From: Streptomyces nitrosporeus
Lineage (GTDB): Bacteria > Actinomycetota > Actinomycetes > Streptomycetales > Streptomycetaceae
Assembly (NCBI RefSeq): GCF_008704555.1
Contig: NZ_CP023702.1
Span: 5,494,001 to 5,558,000 of the forward strand
Direction: 5' to 3'
Length of the DNA: 64,000 bases
Part shown: in pieces, positions 8,076-16,882 of the stretch
Position numbering within the stretch: position 1 is the stretch's first letter
Layout: every line of letters starts with the position of its first letter
Notes under the pieces: model-generated
Seen by the model: the letters and a program-made list of their open reading frames with translations, nothing else
Told to the model about the DNA's origin: nothing
Database searches by the model: none
Position numbers and translations under genes: made by a program

Positions 8076-8804
8076 GTGAATCTGCTGCTTCTCTCCAACT
8101 CCACCCAGTACGGCCGTGGTTACCTGGAACACGCGCTCGACACCGTCTCGGCCTTCCTGCCCGCGGGCACACGTCTGGCCTTCGTCCCCTACGCCCTCGC
8201 GGACCACGACACCTACACCGCCCGGGTGCGTGAGGCGCTGGAACCGGTGGGCGTCACCGTGCGCGGCGTCCACGAGAGCGCCGACCCGGCCGCCGGACTC
8301 GCCTGTGCCGACGCGGTGTTCATCGGCGGGGGCAACTCCTTCCGGCTGCTCGACGCCCTGTACCGCACCGGTCTGCGCGAGGCGGTGCGCGACGCGGTAC
8401 GCGGCGGGCTGCCGTACATGGGAGCCAGCGCCGGGACCAACATGGCCGCGCCGACGCTCCGTACGACCAACGACATGCCCATCGTGCAGCCGCCGTCGTT
8501 CGGGACGCTGGGCCTGGTGCCGTTCCAGATCAACCCGCACTACCTGGACCCGGACCCGGACAGCACCCACAAGGGAGAGACCCGGGAGGAACGGCTCACC
8601 GAGTTCCTGGAGGAGAACGACGTCCCCGTGCTCGGACTGCGCGAAGGCACCTGGCTGCGGGTCCGGGACGGCGAGGCACACGTCCAGGGGGCCGCCCCCG
8701 CCCGGCTGTTCACCCGCGCCGCCCGGCCCCGGGAGCTCCCGGCCGGCTCGGACGTGTCCCGGCTGCTGACGGTCCGGCCGGGCTTCGACGTCCCGGCGCG
8801 GTAG
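8076..8804 (+). CDS. pepE: Dipeptidase E (peptidase family S51)
   Basis: A 242-residue cytoplasmic serine peptidase that cleaves dipeptides with N-terminal aspartate (Asp-X) in characterised members. The start is GTG 8076 behind GAGGA. The nucleophile elbow GASAGTNMA places Ser118, preceded by FIGGGNSFRLL, and INPHYLD gives the likely catalytic His155; these match the PepE signature closely and the length is typical (about 230-240 residues). No signal peptide is present. It is transcribed in the same direction as the IclR gene but 225 bp away, so it is probably independent; a role in recycling of peptides is inferred from the family. Confidence 0.93.
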   Translation: MNLLLLSNSTQYGRGYLEHALDTVSAFLPAGTRLAFVPYALADHDTYTARVREALEPVGVTVRGVHESADPAAGLACADAVFIGGGNSFRLLDALYRTGLREAVRDAVRGGLPYMGASAGTNMAAPTLRTTNDMPIVQPPSFGTLGLVPFQINPHYLDPDPDSTHKGETREERLTEFLEENDVPVLGLREGTWLRVRDGEAHVQGAAPARLFTRAARPRELPAGSDVSRLLTVRPGFDVPAR

Positions 8805-8884
8805 GCCCTACGCCCAAGGGCCCAGAACCGTACGGGACCTCAATCCGATGTACGGGGCACCGGGCACCTGGGAGCATGACACCC

Positions 8885-10387
8885 ATGGCTGACGCTTCCG
8901 CACGCCCCCGCACACCGTCGAGAACCCGCACCGGGGCTGTGGTCGCGGCAGCCTGCACCGGGCAGTTCCTGGTCGTCCTGGACGTGTCCGTGGTCAACGT
9001 GGCGCTGCCGTCCATGCGTGACGACCTGGCGCTCAGCACCTCGGGGCTGCAATGGGTCGTCAACGCCTACTCGATCGCCTTCGCCGGCTTCATGCTGCTC
9101 GGCGGGCGCGCCGCCGACATATACGGCCGCAAGAGGATGTTCCTGGTCGGCCTCGGCCTCTTCACCGCCACCTCACTGGCGGGCGGCCTCGCCCAGGAGG
9201 ACTGGCAACTCCTCGCCGCCCGCGCCGGACAGGGCCTCGGCGCCGCCGTGCTCTCCCCGGCGACCCTCACCATCCTGACCGCCGCCGTCCCCGAAGGCCC
9301 CGCGCGCACCAGGGCGATCGGCACCTGGATGGCGGTCGGCGCGGGCGGCGGCGCGGCCGGCGGGCTGATCGGCGGGGTCCTCACCGACGCCCTGTCCTGG
9401 CGGTGGGTCCTCCTCGTCAACGTTCCGGTCGGTGCCGTGGTCCTGGCCGGAGCGGTGCTGTGGATGGCCGAGGGCCGGGCCGGCGACCGGCGCCGGGTGG
9501 ACCTGGCCGGGGCCGTGCTCGTCACGGCGGGGCTGGCGGCGGTGGCGTACGGCATCGTCCAGACCGAGGCGGAGGGCTGGACGGACCGGGCCACCCTGGT
9601 GCCGCTGGCCGGGGGAGCGGTACTGCTCGCGGTGTTCGTCCTCGTCGAGGCACGGACCGCGGCCCCGCTGATGCCGCTGCGGGTGCTGGGGGTCCGGGCG
9701 GTCGCGGCGGCCAACGTGTCGATGCTGGTCATGGGCTCGGCGACCTTCTGCATGTGGTACTTCATGACCGTCTACGCCCAGAACGTGCTGGGATACACGC
9801 CCCTGGAGGCCGGCCTCGCCCTGATGCCCACCTCCGCCGCGGTCGTCCTCGGCTCCAAGGCCGCGCCCCGGCTCATGGGCCGTTTCGGTGCCCGGACACT
9901 CGCCGTCGCCGGGGTCCTGGTCACCGCCTCGGGGTTCGGCTGGCAGTCCACGATGGGGCCCGACGGCACCTACCTCACCTCGGTCTGCCTGCCGGGCGTC
10001 CTGATGATGGCCGGCGCGGGGCTCGCCTCCACCCCGCTGGCCACGCTGGCCACCTCCGGTGCCGCCCCCGGGGACGCCGGGCTCGTCTCGGGCCTGGTCA
10101 ACACCTCCCGGACGATGGGAGGCGCACTCGGACTCGCCGTGCTGTCCACCGTCGCGGCCGCCCGCACCGGGGGCTCCACCGGACCCGCGGAGATCACCGC
10201 CGGATACGCACTGGCCTTCCGCACGGCCACCGGGGTCCTGCTGGGCGGGGTGGTGATGATGCTGCTGTGGCTGCCGGGGCGCGTACGGCACATCGAGCAC
10301 CCGTCGGAGCCCGTGGCCGGAGGCGGGGAGGAGCCGGGGCGCACGGACACCGTCCCGGCACGCCCGTCGGCGGACCCGCGCGGCTGA
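8885..10387 (+). CDS. MFS drug exporter, DHA2 (EmrB/QacA) family
   Basis: A proton-driven efflux pump of about 500 residues with 14 hydrophobic segments. The first helix carries the DHA2 hallmark FLVVLDVSVVNVALPSM, followed by LQWVVNAYSI and the loop motif GGRAADIYGRKR; the C-terminal half repeats the MFS fold. I chose ATG 8885 because GGGAG lies ten bases upstream; an ATG at 8876 is too close to that site. The last 25 residues are polar and probably disordered. Substrates cannot be read from sequence. No regulator is adjacent, so its control is unclear. Confidence 0.9.
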   Translation: MADASARPRTPSRTRTGAVVAAACTGQFLVVLDVSVVNVALPSMRDDLALSTSGLQWVVNAYSIAFAGFMLLGGRAADIYGRKRMFLVGLGLFTATSLAGGLAQEDWQLLAARAGQGLGAAVLSPATLTILTAAVPEGPARTRAIGTWMAVGAGGGAAGGLIGGVLTDALSWRWVLLVNVPVGAVVLAGAVLWMAEGRAGDRRRVDLAGAVLVTAGLAAVAYGIVQTEAEGWTDRATLVPLAGGAVLLAVFVLVEARTAAPLMPLRVLGVRAVAAANVSMLVMGSATFCMWYFMTVYAQNVLGYTPLEAGLALMPTSAAVVLGSKAAPRLMGRFGARTLAVAGVLVTASGFGWQSTMGPDGTYLTSVCLPGVLMMAGAGLASTPLATLATSGAAPGDAGLVSGLVNTSRTMGGALGLAVLSTVAAARTGGSTGPAEITAGYALAFRTATGVLLGGVVMMLLWLPGRVRHIEHPSEPVAGGGEEPGRTDTVPARPSADPRG

Positions 10388-10407
10388 GGGCCGCGCGGGC
10401 GGTGGTG

Positions 10408-10584
10408 TCAGGCCGCCGCGCCACCGCTCCCGTCGGAGGGACGGCGGTGGCGGCCGTGCGGCCGGTCGGCGGTGTCCTCCGCCGACGCGCCGCCCCGGTG
10501 CTTTCCGGAGCTGTCGGCGCCGGCCCGTCCCGCGTCCGCCTCCGGCGAACGCGTCCGGGCCGTGTCGGTTCGGGCTTCAGGCAT
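10408..10584 (-). CDS. Small hydrophilic protein, possible
   Basis: A 58-residue reading frame from ATG 10584 (GGAG nine bases upstream) to 10408. It is rich in Arg, Asp, Gly, Ser and His (begins MPEARTDTARTRSPEAD), has no hydrophobic segment and would be disordered. The ribosome site and a length that avoids neighbouring genes favour it, but low-complexity G/C-rich frames of this size occur by chance in Streptomyces. No family is recognised. Confidence 0.35.
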   Translation of the reverse strand: MPEARTDTARTRSPEADAGRAGADSSGKHRGGASAEDTADRPHGRHRRPSDGSGGAAA

Positions 10585-10711
10585 GGGGAAGTCACTCCGT
10601 CGTCGTCGCTTGTGTGTGCCACGGCCCGCCACCGCCCCCGGGAGGGAGACGTCCGGTGCGGTCCCCGCCGGCACCCGCCCGGCTCGGCTGCACAAGGGCC
10701 GTGGCCAGAGT

Positions 10712-12577
10712 TTATCCAGGCCCGGAACCCTCGGTGAGAGGCGCCTCGCCGAGCGGAACGGGCCTGCGCGCCGGAGGAGTCGAGTCCGCCGCGGACGGTT
10801 CCGTTCCGCCCGCGGCGGCCCGGCAGGGGGCGTCCGCGGGAGCTCCGCACGGGTCGTCCGTGAGGGCTCTGTACGGGGCGTCCGCGGGGGCCGGGAGGAG
10901 TGCCACGGCGCAGGGGGTGTCCCCGTCGGCGTACGGCAGATGAAGGACGCCCTCCCCCGACCAGAAGCCCGAACCGGTCAGCCACCCGGCGGGCGGTGCG
11001 ACATGGTGCAGCCTGCGGCCGGCCGGGCGCCAGATCCCCACCCAGCTGTCCGACGCCCCGTCGACCCGGAGCGCCACCGCGCAGCCCTCAGGCATGAGGG
11101 CCTGCCCCGGCTGCACCGCGAACGGCGTCAGCGTCACGCCGGGGACGCGCAGGCACTCCGGGAAGCGCACCGGCAGGCAGCTGCCCAGGACCCCCCAGCC
11201 GAGCCGGTCCTCGCCGGGCGCGTCCGAACCGATCAGCAGCAGGCCGCTGTCCGGATCGGCCAGCAGCAACCGGTCGTCGCTGTCCGGCGTGATCTGCAGC
11301 AGAGGCGTCACCTCGCCGCGCCCCAGGTCCACCGCGACGGCCTTCACCGGGCCACCGCCCGGCAACCGCCGGTCCAGGGCGAGCAGCCGGCCGGCGCGGT
11401 CCAGCCAGGCGCCGCCCGAACAGCGGCCCGGTACGTCCGCGACGTGCTCGGGGCCGTACCGCCCGCCCGCCACCAGCCATACGGAGCTGGTGTGTTCACC
11501 GGGAACCAGGGCGTAGGCGCTCATACCGTCCGGAGGCGGCGGCAGCAGGACCAGTTCCGCGCAGACCAGATCACCCAGCGGCAGTTCACCCGTGCCGGGG
11601 CCGGTCGGGTAGAGCAGCGAGAAGGTGTGCCGGCCGGCCACCCGGCGGCGGATCAGCACCCGCCCGTCGGACAGCGGCAGCACGTCCGAGGCCGCCTCCT
11701 CCGGCCGGTCCAGCGGAAGGGACACGGCATAGGGCTCCGGCCCGTCGAGCGTCCAGCGTTCCGCGAACCAGGCCGGCCCGGACCCGTCGTCCGTACCGGC
11801 CGCCACGGAGGCCGCGGTGAGGCGCGCGGCGTAGGTGTGATCGGCCGTCACGGCCAGGGAGGGCGGCACCCGGCGGGCGGGCCGGCCGCCCCCGCCCGCC
11901 GCCGTGTCCCGGGAGAGACCCGCCGGGGGCACGAGGCTCCGGCCGCTGCCCGTACGGAGGGAGGAGGGGGAGGGGACGGGGGCGGGGGCCTGGCGGACGC
12001 CGGGCGGGACGTGGGCTCCGGTGGAGGGGGCGTCCGTTCCGGTGGGCGTACCGGCGGTTCCGGCGGACGGGACGCCGGCCTCGTTCCCGTTTCCACCGGC
12101 CGGTGCCGGCCCGTCGGCAGGCAGGGGCGCGCCGACCGAGACCGTCCCGCCGGGGGCGAGGAAGCCGACCCGCAGGGCGCTCCCGCCGTACGACGTGATC
12201 CCGCCGGACACCGGGGCCACGGTCACCCGGAACCGCCCGCTCCCGGGGGCCGGCGGGGTCCCGGGCCGCCCACCCGCCCCGCCGGCCGCGTCCGCGGCGC
12301 CCGCCACGGACGCACCGGGCCGCCCGGGAGCGCCGGGGGGAGCGGACGGTACGGGAGGAGCGGACGGTGTGGGGGGAGCGGACGGTGTGGGGGGAGCGGC
12401 CGTACGCAGGGGGCCGGGCGCCGCCAGGTCCCCGTTCCGCACCGGTCCGGCGCCGGGTTTCTCGGGTTCCGCCGGTTCCGCCGGCCCGGCCGTCTCCGCG
12501 GGGCCGGGCGGGGAACCCGCTGTCGCGTCACCCCCGGCGACCCCGGTGGTCTCCTTCTCGATCGCACAGGCAGTCAT
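10712..12577 (-). CDS. Large unknown protein, disordered N terminus with propeller-like C-terminal half
   Basis: A 621-residue protein starting at ATG 12577 with a very good GGAGGTGA ribosome site. Residues 1-240 are Pro/Ala/Gly-rich, including repeats of PPTPSAP, with one short ordered segment (RFRVTVAPVSGGITSYGG). Residues about 245-570 contain repeated short beta-strand units with Asp-Gly turns such as LPLSDGRVLIRRR, GAWLDRAGRLLALDRR and LLLADPDSGLLLIGS, suggestive of a beta-propeller. No signal peptide or membrane segment is seen. I do not recognise a named family. It is divergent from the siderophore-binding lipoprotein gene, across a 198-bp gap that holds the iron box, so iron control of both genes is conceivable but unproven. 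Confidence 0.75.
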   Translation of the reverse strand: MTACAIEKETTGVAGGDATAGSPPGPAETAGPAEPAEPEKPGAGPVRNGDLAAPGPLRTAAPPTPSAPPTPSAPPVPSAPPGAPGRPGASVAGAADAAGGAGGRPGTPPAPGSGRFRVTVAPVSGGITSYGGSALRVGFLAPGGTVSVGAPLPADGPAPAGGNGNEAGVPSAGTAGTPTGTDAPSTGAHVPPGVRQAPAPVPSPSSLRTGSGRSLVPPAGLSRDTAAGGGGRPARRVPPSLAVTADHTYAARLTAASVAAGTDDGSGPAWFAERWTLDGPEPYAVSLPLDRPEEAASDVLPLSDGRVLIRRRVAGRHTFSLLYPTGPGTGELPLGDLVCAELVLLPPPPDGMSAYALVPGEHTSSVWLVAGGRYGPEHVADVPGRCSGGAWLDRAGRLLALDRRLPGGGPVKAVAVDLGRGEVTPLLQITPDSDDRLLLADPDSGLLLIGSDAPGEDRLGWGVLGSCLPVRFPECLRVPGVTLTPFAVQPGQALMPEGCAVALRVDGASDSWVGIWRPAGRRLHHVAPPAGWLTGSGFWSGEGVLHLPYADGDTPCAVALLPAPADAPYRALTDDPCGAPADAPCRAAAGGTEPSAADSTPPARRPVPLGEAPLTEGSGPG

Positions 12578-12721
12578 GGTGCGGTCACCTCCGGCAACAG
12601 AAGCTAGATTTCGCGCTTCCAGCCGGACAACACCACCTTCTGCACTTCACACATAAGGGTGGCGATGTCCCGAACCGGCTGAACTGGCAGGGGCGAGTGT
12701 GCTGTAGATGACACGCGTGAC

Positions 12722-12740
12722 TAAGGTGAGCCTTCCCTGA
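12722..12740. promoter_or_regulatory. Iron box (DmdR/DtxR-type operator)
   Basis: TAAGGTGAGCCTTCCCTGA matches 15 of 19 positions of the actinobacterial iron-box consensus (TTAGGTGAGCCTAACCTAA orientation). It ends 35 bp before the start of the siderophore-binding lipoprotein gene, where an iron-loaded DmdR1-type repressor would block transcription. Confidence 0.8.
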
Positions 12741-12775
12741 GTATTTCCTGTGGGATCCCTGAACTGGAGAAAGAA

Positions 12776-13813
12776 ATGTCCCTTCGACGTCGCGGAGCCT
12801 CCGCGGTCGGGCTGGCCGTAGCCGCCGCACTCACCCTCTCGGCCTGTGGCCAGGACGCGACGGACGGCGCGGCGGGCACCGATGCCGGCGGTGACAAGAA
12901 GGCCGCCGTCGCCACGGGCGGCAAGGACTTCGGGGACGCGGCGAAGAAGACGGCGGAGTACGGCACGGACGCCGACGCCGGCGAGTTCCCCCGCACGCTC
13001 ACCCACGCCATGGGCAGCACCGAGATCAAGACCGCGCCGAAGCGTGTCGTCGTCCTGGACGTCGGCGAGTTCGACAACGTCGTCTCGCTCGGTGTGAAGC
13101 CGGTCGGCTACGCGCCGAGCGAGGGTGACGCGGCCATCCCCTCCTACCTGGCGAAGGGGGCCGGCGAGCCGAAGAACGTCGGCACCATCAACAACCTCAA
13201 CCTCGAGGCGATCGCCGCCCTGAAGCCCGACCTGATCCTCGGCAGCCAGCTCCGGGCGGCCGACAAGTACGACGAGCTCTCCAGCATCGCGCCGACCGTG
13301 TTCTCCATCCGCCCGGGATTCACCTGGAAGGAGAACTACCTCCTCAACGCCGCCGCGCTCGACCGTACGGCCGAGGCGAAGGCCGAGCTGGCCTCCTACG
13401 AGGCGGAGGCGCGGAAGCTCGGCGAGGACATCGGCCCCGACAAGCCGACCGTCTCCATGGTCCGCTACCTGCCGGACCGGATCCGCCTCTACGCCAAGGC
13501 GTCCTTCATCGGCACGATCCTCGAGGACGTCGGTCTGCCGCGCCCGGAGAACCAGCAGATCGACGACCTGGCGGCGGAGATCAGCCCCGAGAAGATCGAC
13601 GAGGCCGACGCCGACTGGATCTTCACCGGTGTCTACGGCGACCCGAAGGCCACCAAGCGGGACACCGCCCGGTCCAACCCGCTGTGGAAGAACCTGGAAG
13701 CGGTCAAGGCGGGCCGGGCCAAGGACGTCTCCGACGAGACCTGGTACCTCGGCCTCGGGGTCACGGCCGCCGGCCTGGTCCTCGACGACCTCCGGGCCGA
13801 CCTCGTGAAGTAG
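12776..13813 (+). CDS. Iron-siderophore ABC transporter substrate-binding lipoprotein
   Basis: A 345-residue extracellular lipoprotein: signal peptide with lipobox LSAC (Cys near residue 24), a charged Ala/Gly/Asp linker, then a FhuD/FepB-like periplasmic-binding-protein fold (about residues 70-345) with KRVVVLDVGEFDNVVSLGVKPVGY at its start (quoted in part: KRVVVLDVGEFDN) and LKPDLILGSQL. Such proteins deliver ferric siderophores to an ABC importer. No permease or ATPase gene adjoins it, so it is an orphan binding protein that must share a transporter encoded elsewhere. The iron box at 12722-12740 predicts derepression under iron limitation. Confidence 0.93.
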   Translation: MSLRRRGASAVGLAVAAALTLSACGQDATDGAAGTDAGGDKKAAVATGGKDFGDAAKKTAEYGTDADAGEFPRTLTHAMGSTEIKTAPKRVVVLDVGEFDNVVSLGVKPVGYAPSEGDAAIPSYLAKGAGEPKNVGTINNLNLEAIAALKPDLILGSQLRAADKYDELSSIAPTVFSIRPGFTWKENYLLNAAALDRTAEAKAELASYEAEARKLGEDIGPDKPTVSMVRYLPDRIRLYAKASFIGTILEDVGLPRPENQQIDDLAAEISPEKIDEADADWIFTGVYGDPKATKRDTARSNPLWKNLEAVKAGRAKDVSDETWYLGLGVTAAGLVLDDLRADLVK

Positions 13814-13965
13814 ACCGGACACGGCCCGGCGGCCCGGAGGCCGGCCCCGTCACGTAGCCGGATGTGAGCCTCCGGTAACGGGCGGGCAGGTGTCCCCGGG
13901 CCGGTCACCGGGGGTTGTCCACAGGCAGGGACGCCGGGGCACGCGGGGCAGGTAGCCTTTCCTCC

Positions 13966-14802
13966 GTGCCCCGTCTGTCTGAAGTCATCGCCGAGCTCGA
14001 CGCCCTCTGGCCCCCCGGACGGGCCGAGGGATGGGACGCGGTCGGCACGGTCTGCGGCGACCCCGGCGCGGAGATCGACCGGGTCCTGTTCGCCGTCGAC
14101 CCCGTGGAGCGGATCGCCGACGAGGCCCGTGCCCTCGGCGCCCAGCTGATCGTCACCCACCACCCGCTCTACCTGCGCGGTACGACGACGGTCGCCGCCT
14201 CCACCTTCAAGGGCCGTGTCGTGCACGGACTGATCAAGCACGACATCGCCCTGCACGTCGCGCACACCAACGCGGACACCGCGGACCCCGGGGTCTCCGA
14301 CGCCCTCGCCGGCGCGCTCGGCCTGCGGGTCACCGGCCCCCTCGTGCCCGACGCCTCCGACCCCGAGGGCCGCCGCGGTCTGGGCCGTGTCTGCGAGCTC
14401 GACCACCCCGAGACCCTGCGCGACTTCGCCGCCCGCGCCGCCGCCCGGCTGCCCGCCACCGCGCAGGGCATCCGGCTGGCCGGCGACCCGGACGCCACGG
14501 TGCGGCGGGTCGCGGTGAGCGGCGGCTCCGGTGACAGCCTGTTCGACGCCGTGCGCGCCGCCGGTGTGGACGCCTTCCTCACCGCGGACCTGCGCCACCA
14601 CCCGGCCTCCGAGGCCGTCCAGCACTCGCCGCTCGGCCTGGTCGACGCCGCGCACTGGGCCACCGAATGGCCCTGGTGCGAGCAGGCCGCCGCGCAGCTC
14701 GACGCGATTTCCGACCGCCACGGATGGGGCCTGCGGGTCCACGTCTCGAAGCAGGTCACCGACCCCTGGACCACCCACCACTCTTCTGGAGCCCCCAACT
14801 GA
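13966..14802 (+). CDS. Nif3-like dinuclear metal center protein
   Basis: A 278-residue member of the NIF3/YbgI family (GTP cyclohydrolase 1 type 2-like), toroidal hexamers with a two-metal centre; the biochemical role is still debated. GTG at 13966 begins MPRLSEVIAELD and is preferred to an upstream in-frame start because homology begins there. Metal-binding motifs are clear: LIVTHHPLYL, VAHTNADTA and LTADLRHHPA plus DAAHWATEWP near the C terminus. Its TGA overlaps the CTG start of the next gene (CTGA), and together with the zinc-ribbon and RNase H/phosphatase genes it forms the conserved three-gene cluster seen in many actinobacteria. Confidence 0.92.
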   Translation: MPRLSEVIAELDALWPPGRAEGWDAVGTVCGDPGAEIDRVLFAVDPVERIADEARALGAQLIVTHHPLYLRGTTTVAASTFKGRVVHGLIKHDIALHVAHTNADTADPGVSDALAGALGLRVTGPLVPDASDPEGRRGLGRVCELDHPETLRDFAARAAARLPATAQGIRLAGDPDATVRRVAVSGGSGDSLFDAVRAAGVDAFLTADLRHHPASEAVQHSPLGLVDAAHWATEWPWCEQAAAQLDAISDRHGWGLRVHVSKQVTDPWTTHHSSGAPN

Positions 14803-15542
14803 ACGCCGCGCCCGCCGACCAGATCCGACTCCTCGAAGTCCAGGCCCTCGACGTACGCCTCTCGCAGCTCGCCCACAAGCGGTCCGCCCTGCCCGAGCAC
14901 GCCGAGATCGACTCGCTCACCGGCGACCTCGCGCAGCTGCGTGACCTGCTGGTCGCCGCGCAGACCGAGGAGAGCGACACCGCCCGCGAACAGACCAAGG
15001 CGGAACAGGACGTCGACCAGGTCCGCCAGCGCGCCGTCCGCGACCAGCAGCGGCTGGACTCCGGAGCCGTCTCCTCGCCCAAGGACCTGGAGAGCCTCCA
15101 GCGTGAGATCGCCTCGCTGGCCAAGCGCCAGGGCGACCTGGAGGACATCGTCCTGGAGATCATGGAGCGCCGTGAGTCCGCCCAGGAGCGCGCCGCCGAG
15201 CTGACCGAGCGCGTCGCCGCCGTCCAGGCCAAGACCGACGACGCGACCGCCCGCCGGGACGCGGCCACCCAGGAACTCGACGCGGAGGCGGCCGGTGTCG
15301 CCAAGGACCGCGAGGTCGTCGCCCAGGCCGTCCCCGCCGACCTGCTGAAGCTCTACGACAAGCTGCGCGCCCAGCAGGGCGGGGTGGGCGCCGCCCGCCT
15401 CTACCAGCGCCGCTGCGAGGGCTGCCGCCTGGAGCTGAACATCACCGAGGTCAACGAGGTGAAGGCGGCGTCCCCCGACACCGTGCTGCGCTGCGAGAAC
15501 TGCCGCCGCATCCTGGTCCGTACCGCGGAGTCGGGCCTGTAA
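14799..15542 (+). CDS. Coiled-coil zinc-ribbon protein (CdsZ-like), CTG start
   Basis: A 247-residue protein with an extended coiled coil (about residues 10-185, heptads rich in Leu, Glu, Gln, Arg) and a C-terminal zinc ribbon with CxxC pairs: CEGC near residue 210 and CENC near 233. This is the C4-type family typified by actinobacterial and chlamydial CdsZ. Alignment of the coding frame with the first recognisable residues (NAAPADQIRLLEVQ) leaves only CTG 14799 as initiator, with GGAG at 14788-14791 seven bases upstream; no ATG, GTG or TTG fits without entering the Nif3 domain or deleting conserved sequence. It overlaps Nif3 by CTGA and the next gene by TAATG. Its molecular role is not established. 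Confidence 0.85.
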   Translation: MNAAPADQIRLLEVQALDVRLSQLAHKRSALPEHAEIDSLTGDLAQLRDLLVAAQTEESDTAREQTKAEQDVDQVRQRAVRDQQRLDSGAVSSPKDLESLQREIASLAKRQGDLEDIVLEIMERRESAQERAAELTERVAAVQAKTDDATARRDAATQELDAEAAGVAKDREVVAQAVPADLLKLYDKLRAQQGGVGAARLYQRRCEGCRLELNITEVNEVKAASPDTVLRCENCRRILVRTAESGL

Positions 15543-16825
15543 TGCCCGCTGCCCGCCGGCTGGTCGTGGAGGCCGACGGGGGTTCCCGGGGCAACCCGGG
15601 CCCCGCCGGGTACGGCGCGGTCGTCATCGACCCGGACACGGCACAGACGCTCGCCGAGGCCGCCGAGTACATCGGCGTCGCCACGAACAACGTCGCCGAG
15701 TACCGGGGCCTGATCGCCGGCCTCACCGCGGTGCGGGAGCTGTTCCCCGACACACCCGTGCGGGTCAGGGTGCGGATGGACTCGAAGCTGGTCGTGGAGC
15801 AGATGTCGGGGCGCTGGAAGGTCAAGCACCCCGGCATGAAGCCCCTCGCCGAGGAGGCGGCCCGGATCCTGCCCGCCTCCTCCGTCACGTACGAGTGGAT
15901 CCCGCGCGCCGAGAACAAGCACGCGGACCGGCTCGCCAACGAGGCGATGGACGCGGGCACGCGGGGCCGGTCCTGGGACCCGGCCGCCTCGACGGCCGGA
16001 CCGGAGGCGCCGCGCACGCCCGCGCCGCCGGAGCCCGCCGGGCCTCCCGGGGACGCGGCGGCGGGAGCCGCGAAGGTCCGGGCCGCGATGGCGGCGGCCC
16101 GGCCGTCCGGAACCGGTCCGTCCGGGCCCGTGCCGTCGGGCCCCGCGGCCCCGCAGGCGGCGAAGACACCGCAGGTGGGCTGGGGCGCAGCCCCCGACCT
16201 CGGGGCGCCCGCCACCTTCGTCCTGCTTCGGCACGGCGAGACGGCCCTCACCCCCGAGAAGCGGTTCTCCGGCAGCGGCGGCAGCGATCCCGGGCTCTCC
16301 GGGACCGGCCGCCACCAGGCCGCCCGTGCCGCCGACGCCTTCGCCGCCCGCGGCACGGTCCAGGAGATCGTCAGCTCCCCGCTGCGCCGCTGCCGCGAGA
16401 CGGCGCAGGCCGTGGCCGACCGGCTCGGCCTGCGCGTCGTTGTCGAGGAGGGCCTGCGCGAGACGGACTTCGGTGCCTGGGAGGGGCTGACGTTCGGGGA
16501 GGTACGCGAGCGTTTCGGCCCCGACCTGAGCGACTGGCTCGCCTCACCCGAAGCGGCCCCCACCGGCGGTGGCGAGAGTTTCACCGAGGTCGCGGAGCGC
16601 GTGTCGGCCACCCGTGACCGGCTGATCACCCGCTACGCGGGGCGCACGGTGCTGGTGGTCACCCATGTCACCCCGATCAAGACGCTGGTCCGGCTGGCAC
16701 TGGGCGCCCCGCCGGAGTCCCTGTTCCGCATGGAACTCTCGCCCGCCTCGGTCTCGACGGTGGCGTACTACGCGGACGGCAACCCCTCGGTCCGGGTCCT
16801 CAACGACACGTCACACCTGAGCTGA
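15542..16825 (+). CDS. Bifunctional RNase H / histidine phosphatase
   Basis: A 427-residue fusion. Residues 1-135 are a type I RNase H domain with Asp12 in EADGGSRGNPGPAG, the Glu in NVAEYRGLIAG, Asp in RMDSKLVVEQMSG and the final acidic site in ENKHADRLANEA. A Pro/Ala-rich linker (about 140-220) leads to a histidine phosphatase domain with the phosphorylated His in LLRHGETAL (about residue 230), SSPLRRCRETAQ and the second His in VVTHVTPIK. The same architecture is known from mycobacterial Rv2228c, where the second domain acts as a CobC-like alpha-ribazole phosphatase. ATG overlaps the upstream stop (TAATG). It should degrade RNA in RNA/DNA hybrids and act in cobamide synthesis. Confidence 0.93.
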   Translation: MPAARRLVVEADGGSRGNPGPAGYGAVVIDPDTAQTLAEAAEYIGVATNNVAEYRGLIAGLTAVRELFPDTPVRVRVRMDSKLVVEQMSGRWKVKHPGMKPLAEEAARILPASSVTYEWIPRAENKHADRLANEAMDAGTRGRSWDPAASTAGPEAPRTPAPPEPAGPPGDAAAGAAKVRAAMAAARPSGTGPSGPVPSGPAAPQAAKTPQVGWGAAPDLGAPATFVLLRHGETALTPEKRFSGSGGSDPGLSGTGRHQAARAADAFAARGTVQEIVSSPLRRCRETAQAVADRLGLRVVVEEGLRETDFGAWEGLTFGEVRERFGPDLSDWLASPEAAPTGGGESFTEVAERVSATRDRLITRYAGRTVLVVTHVTPIKTLVRLALGAPPESLFRMELSPASVSTVAYYADGNPSVRVLNDTSHLS

Positions 16826-16832
16826 GGGCCGC

Positions 16833-16856
16833 CCGCCCCCGGCGGGCCGGGGGCGG
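16833..16856. terminator. Bidirectional terminator hairpin
   Basis: Perfect 10-bp G/C stem (16833-16842 with 16847-16856) and a CGGG loop, between the convergent RNase H/phosphatase and aldolase genes. Confidence 0.8.
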
Positions 16857-16882
16857 TACCCGAAGCGAGTCCCGGGCCCGGG

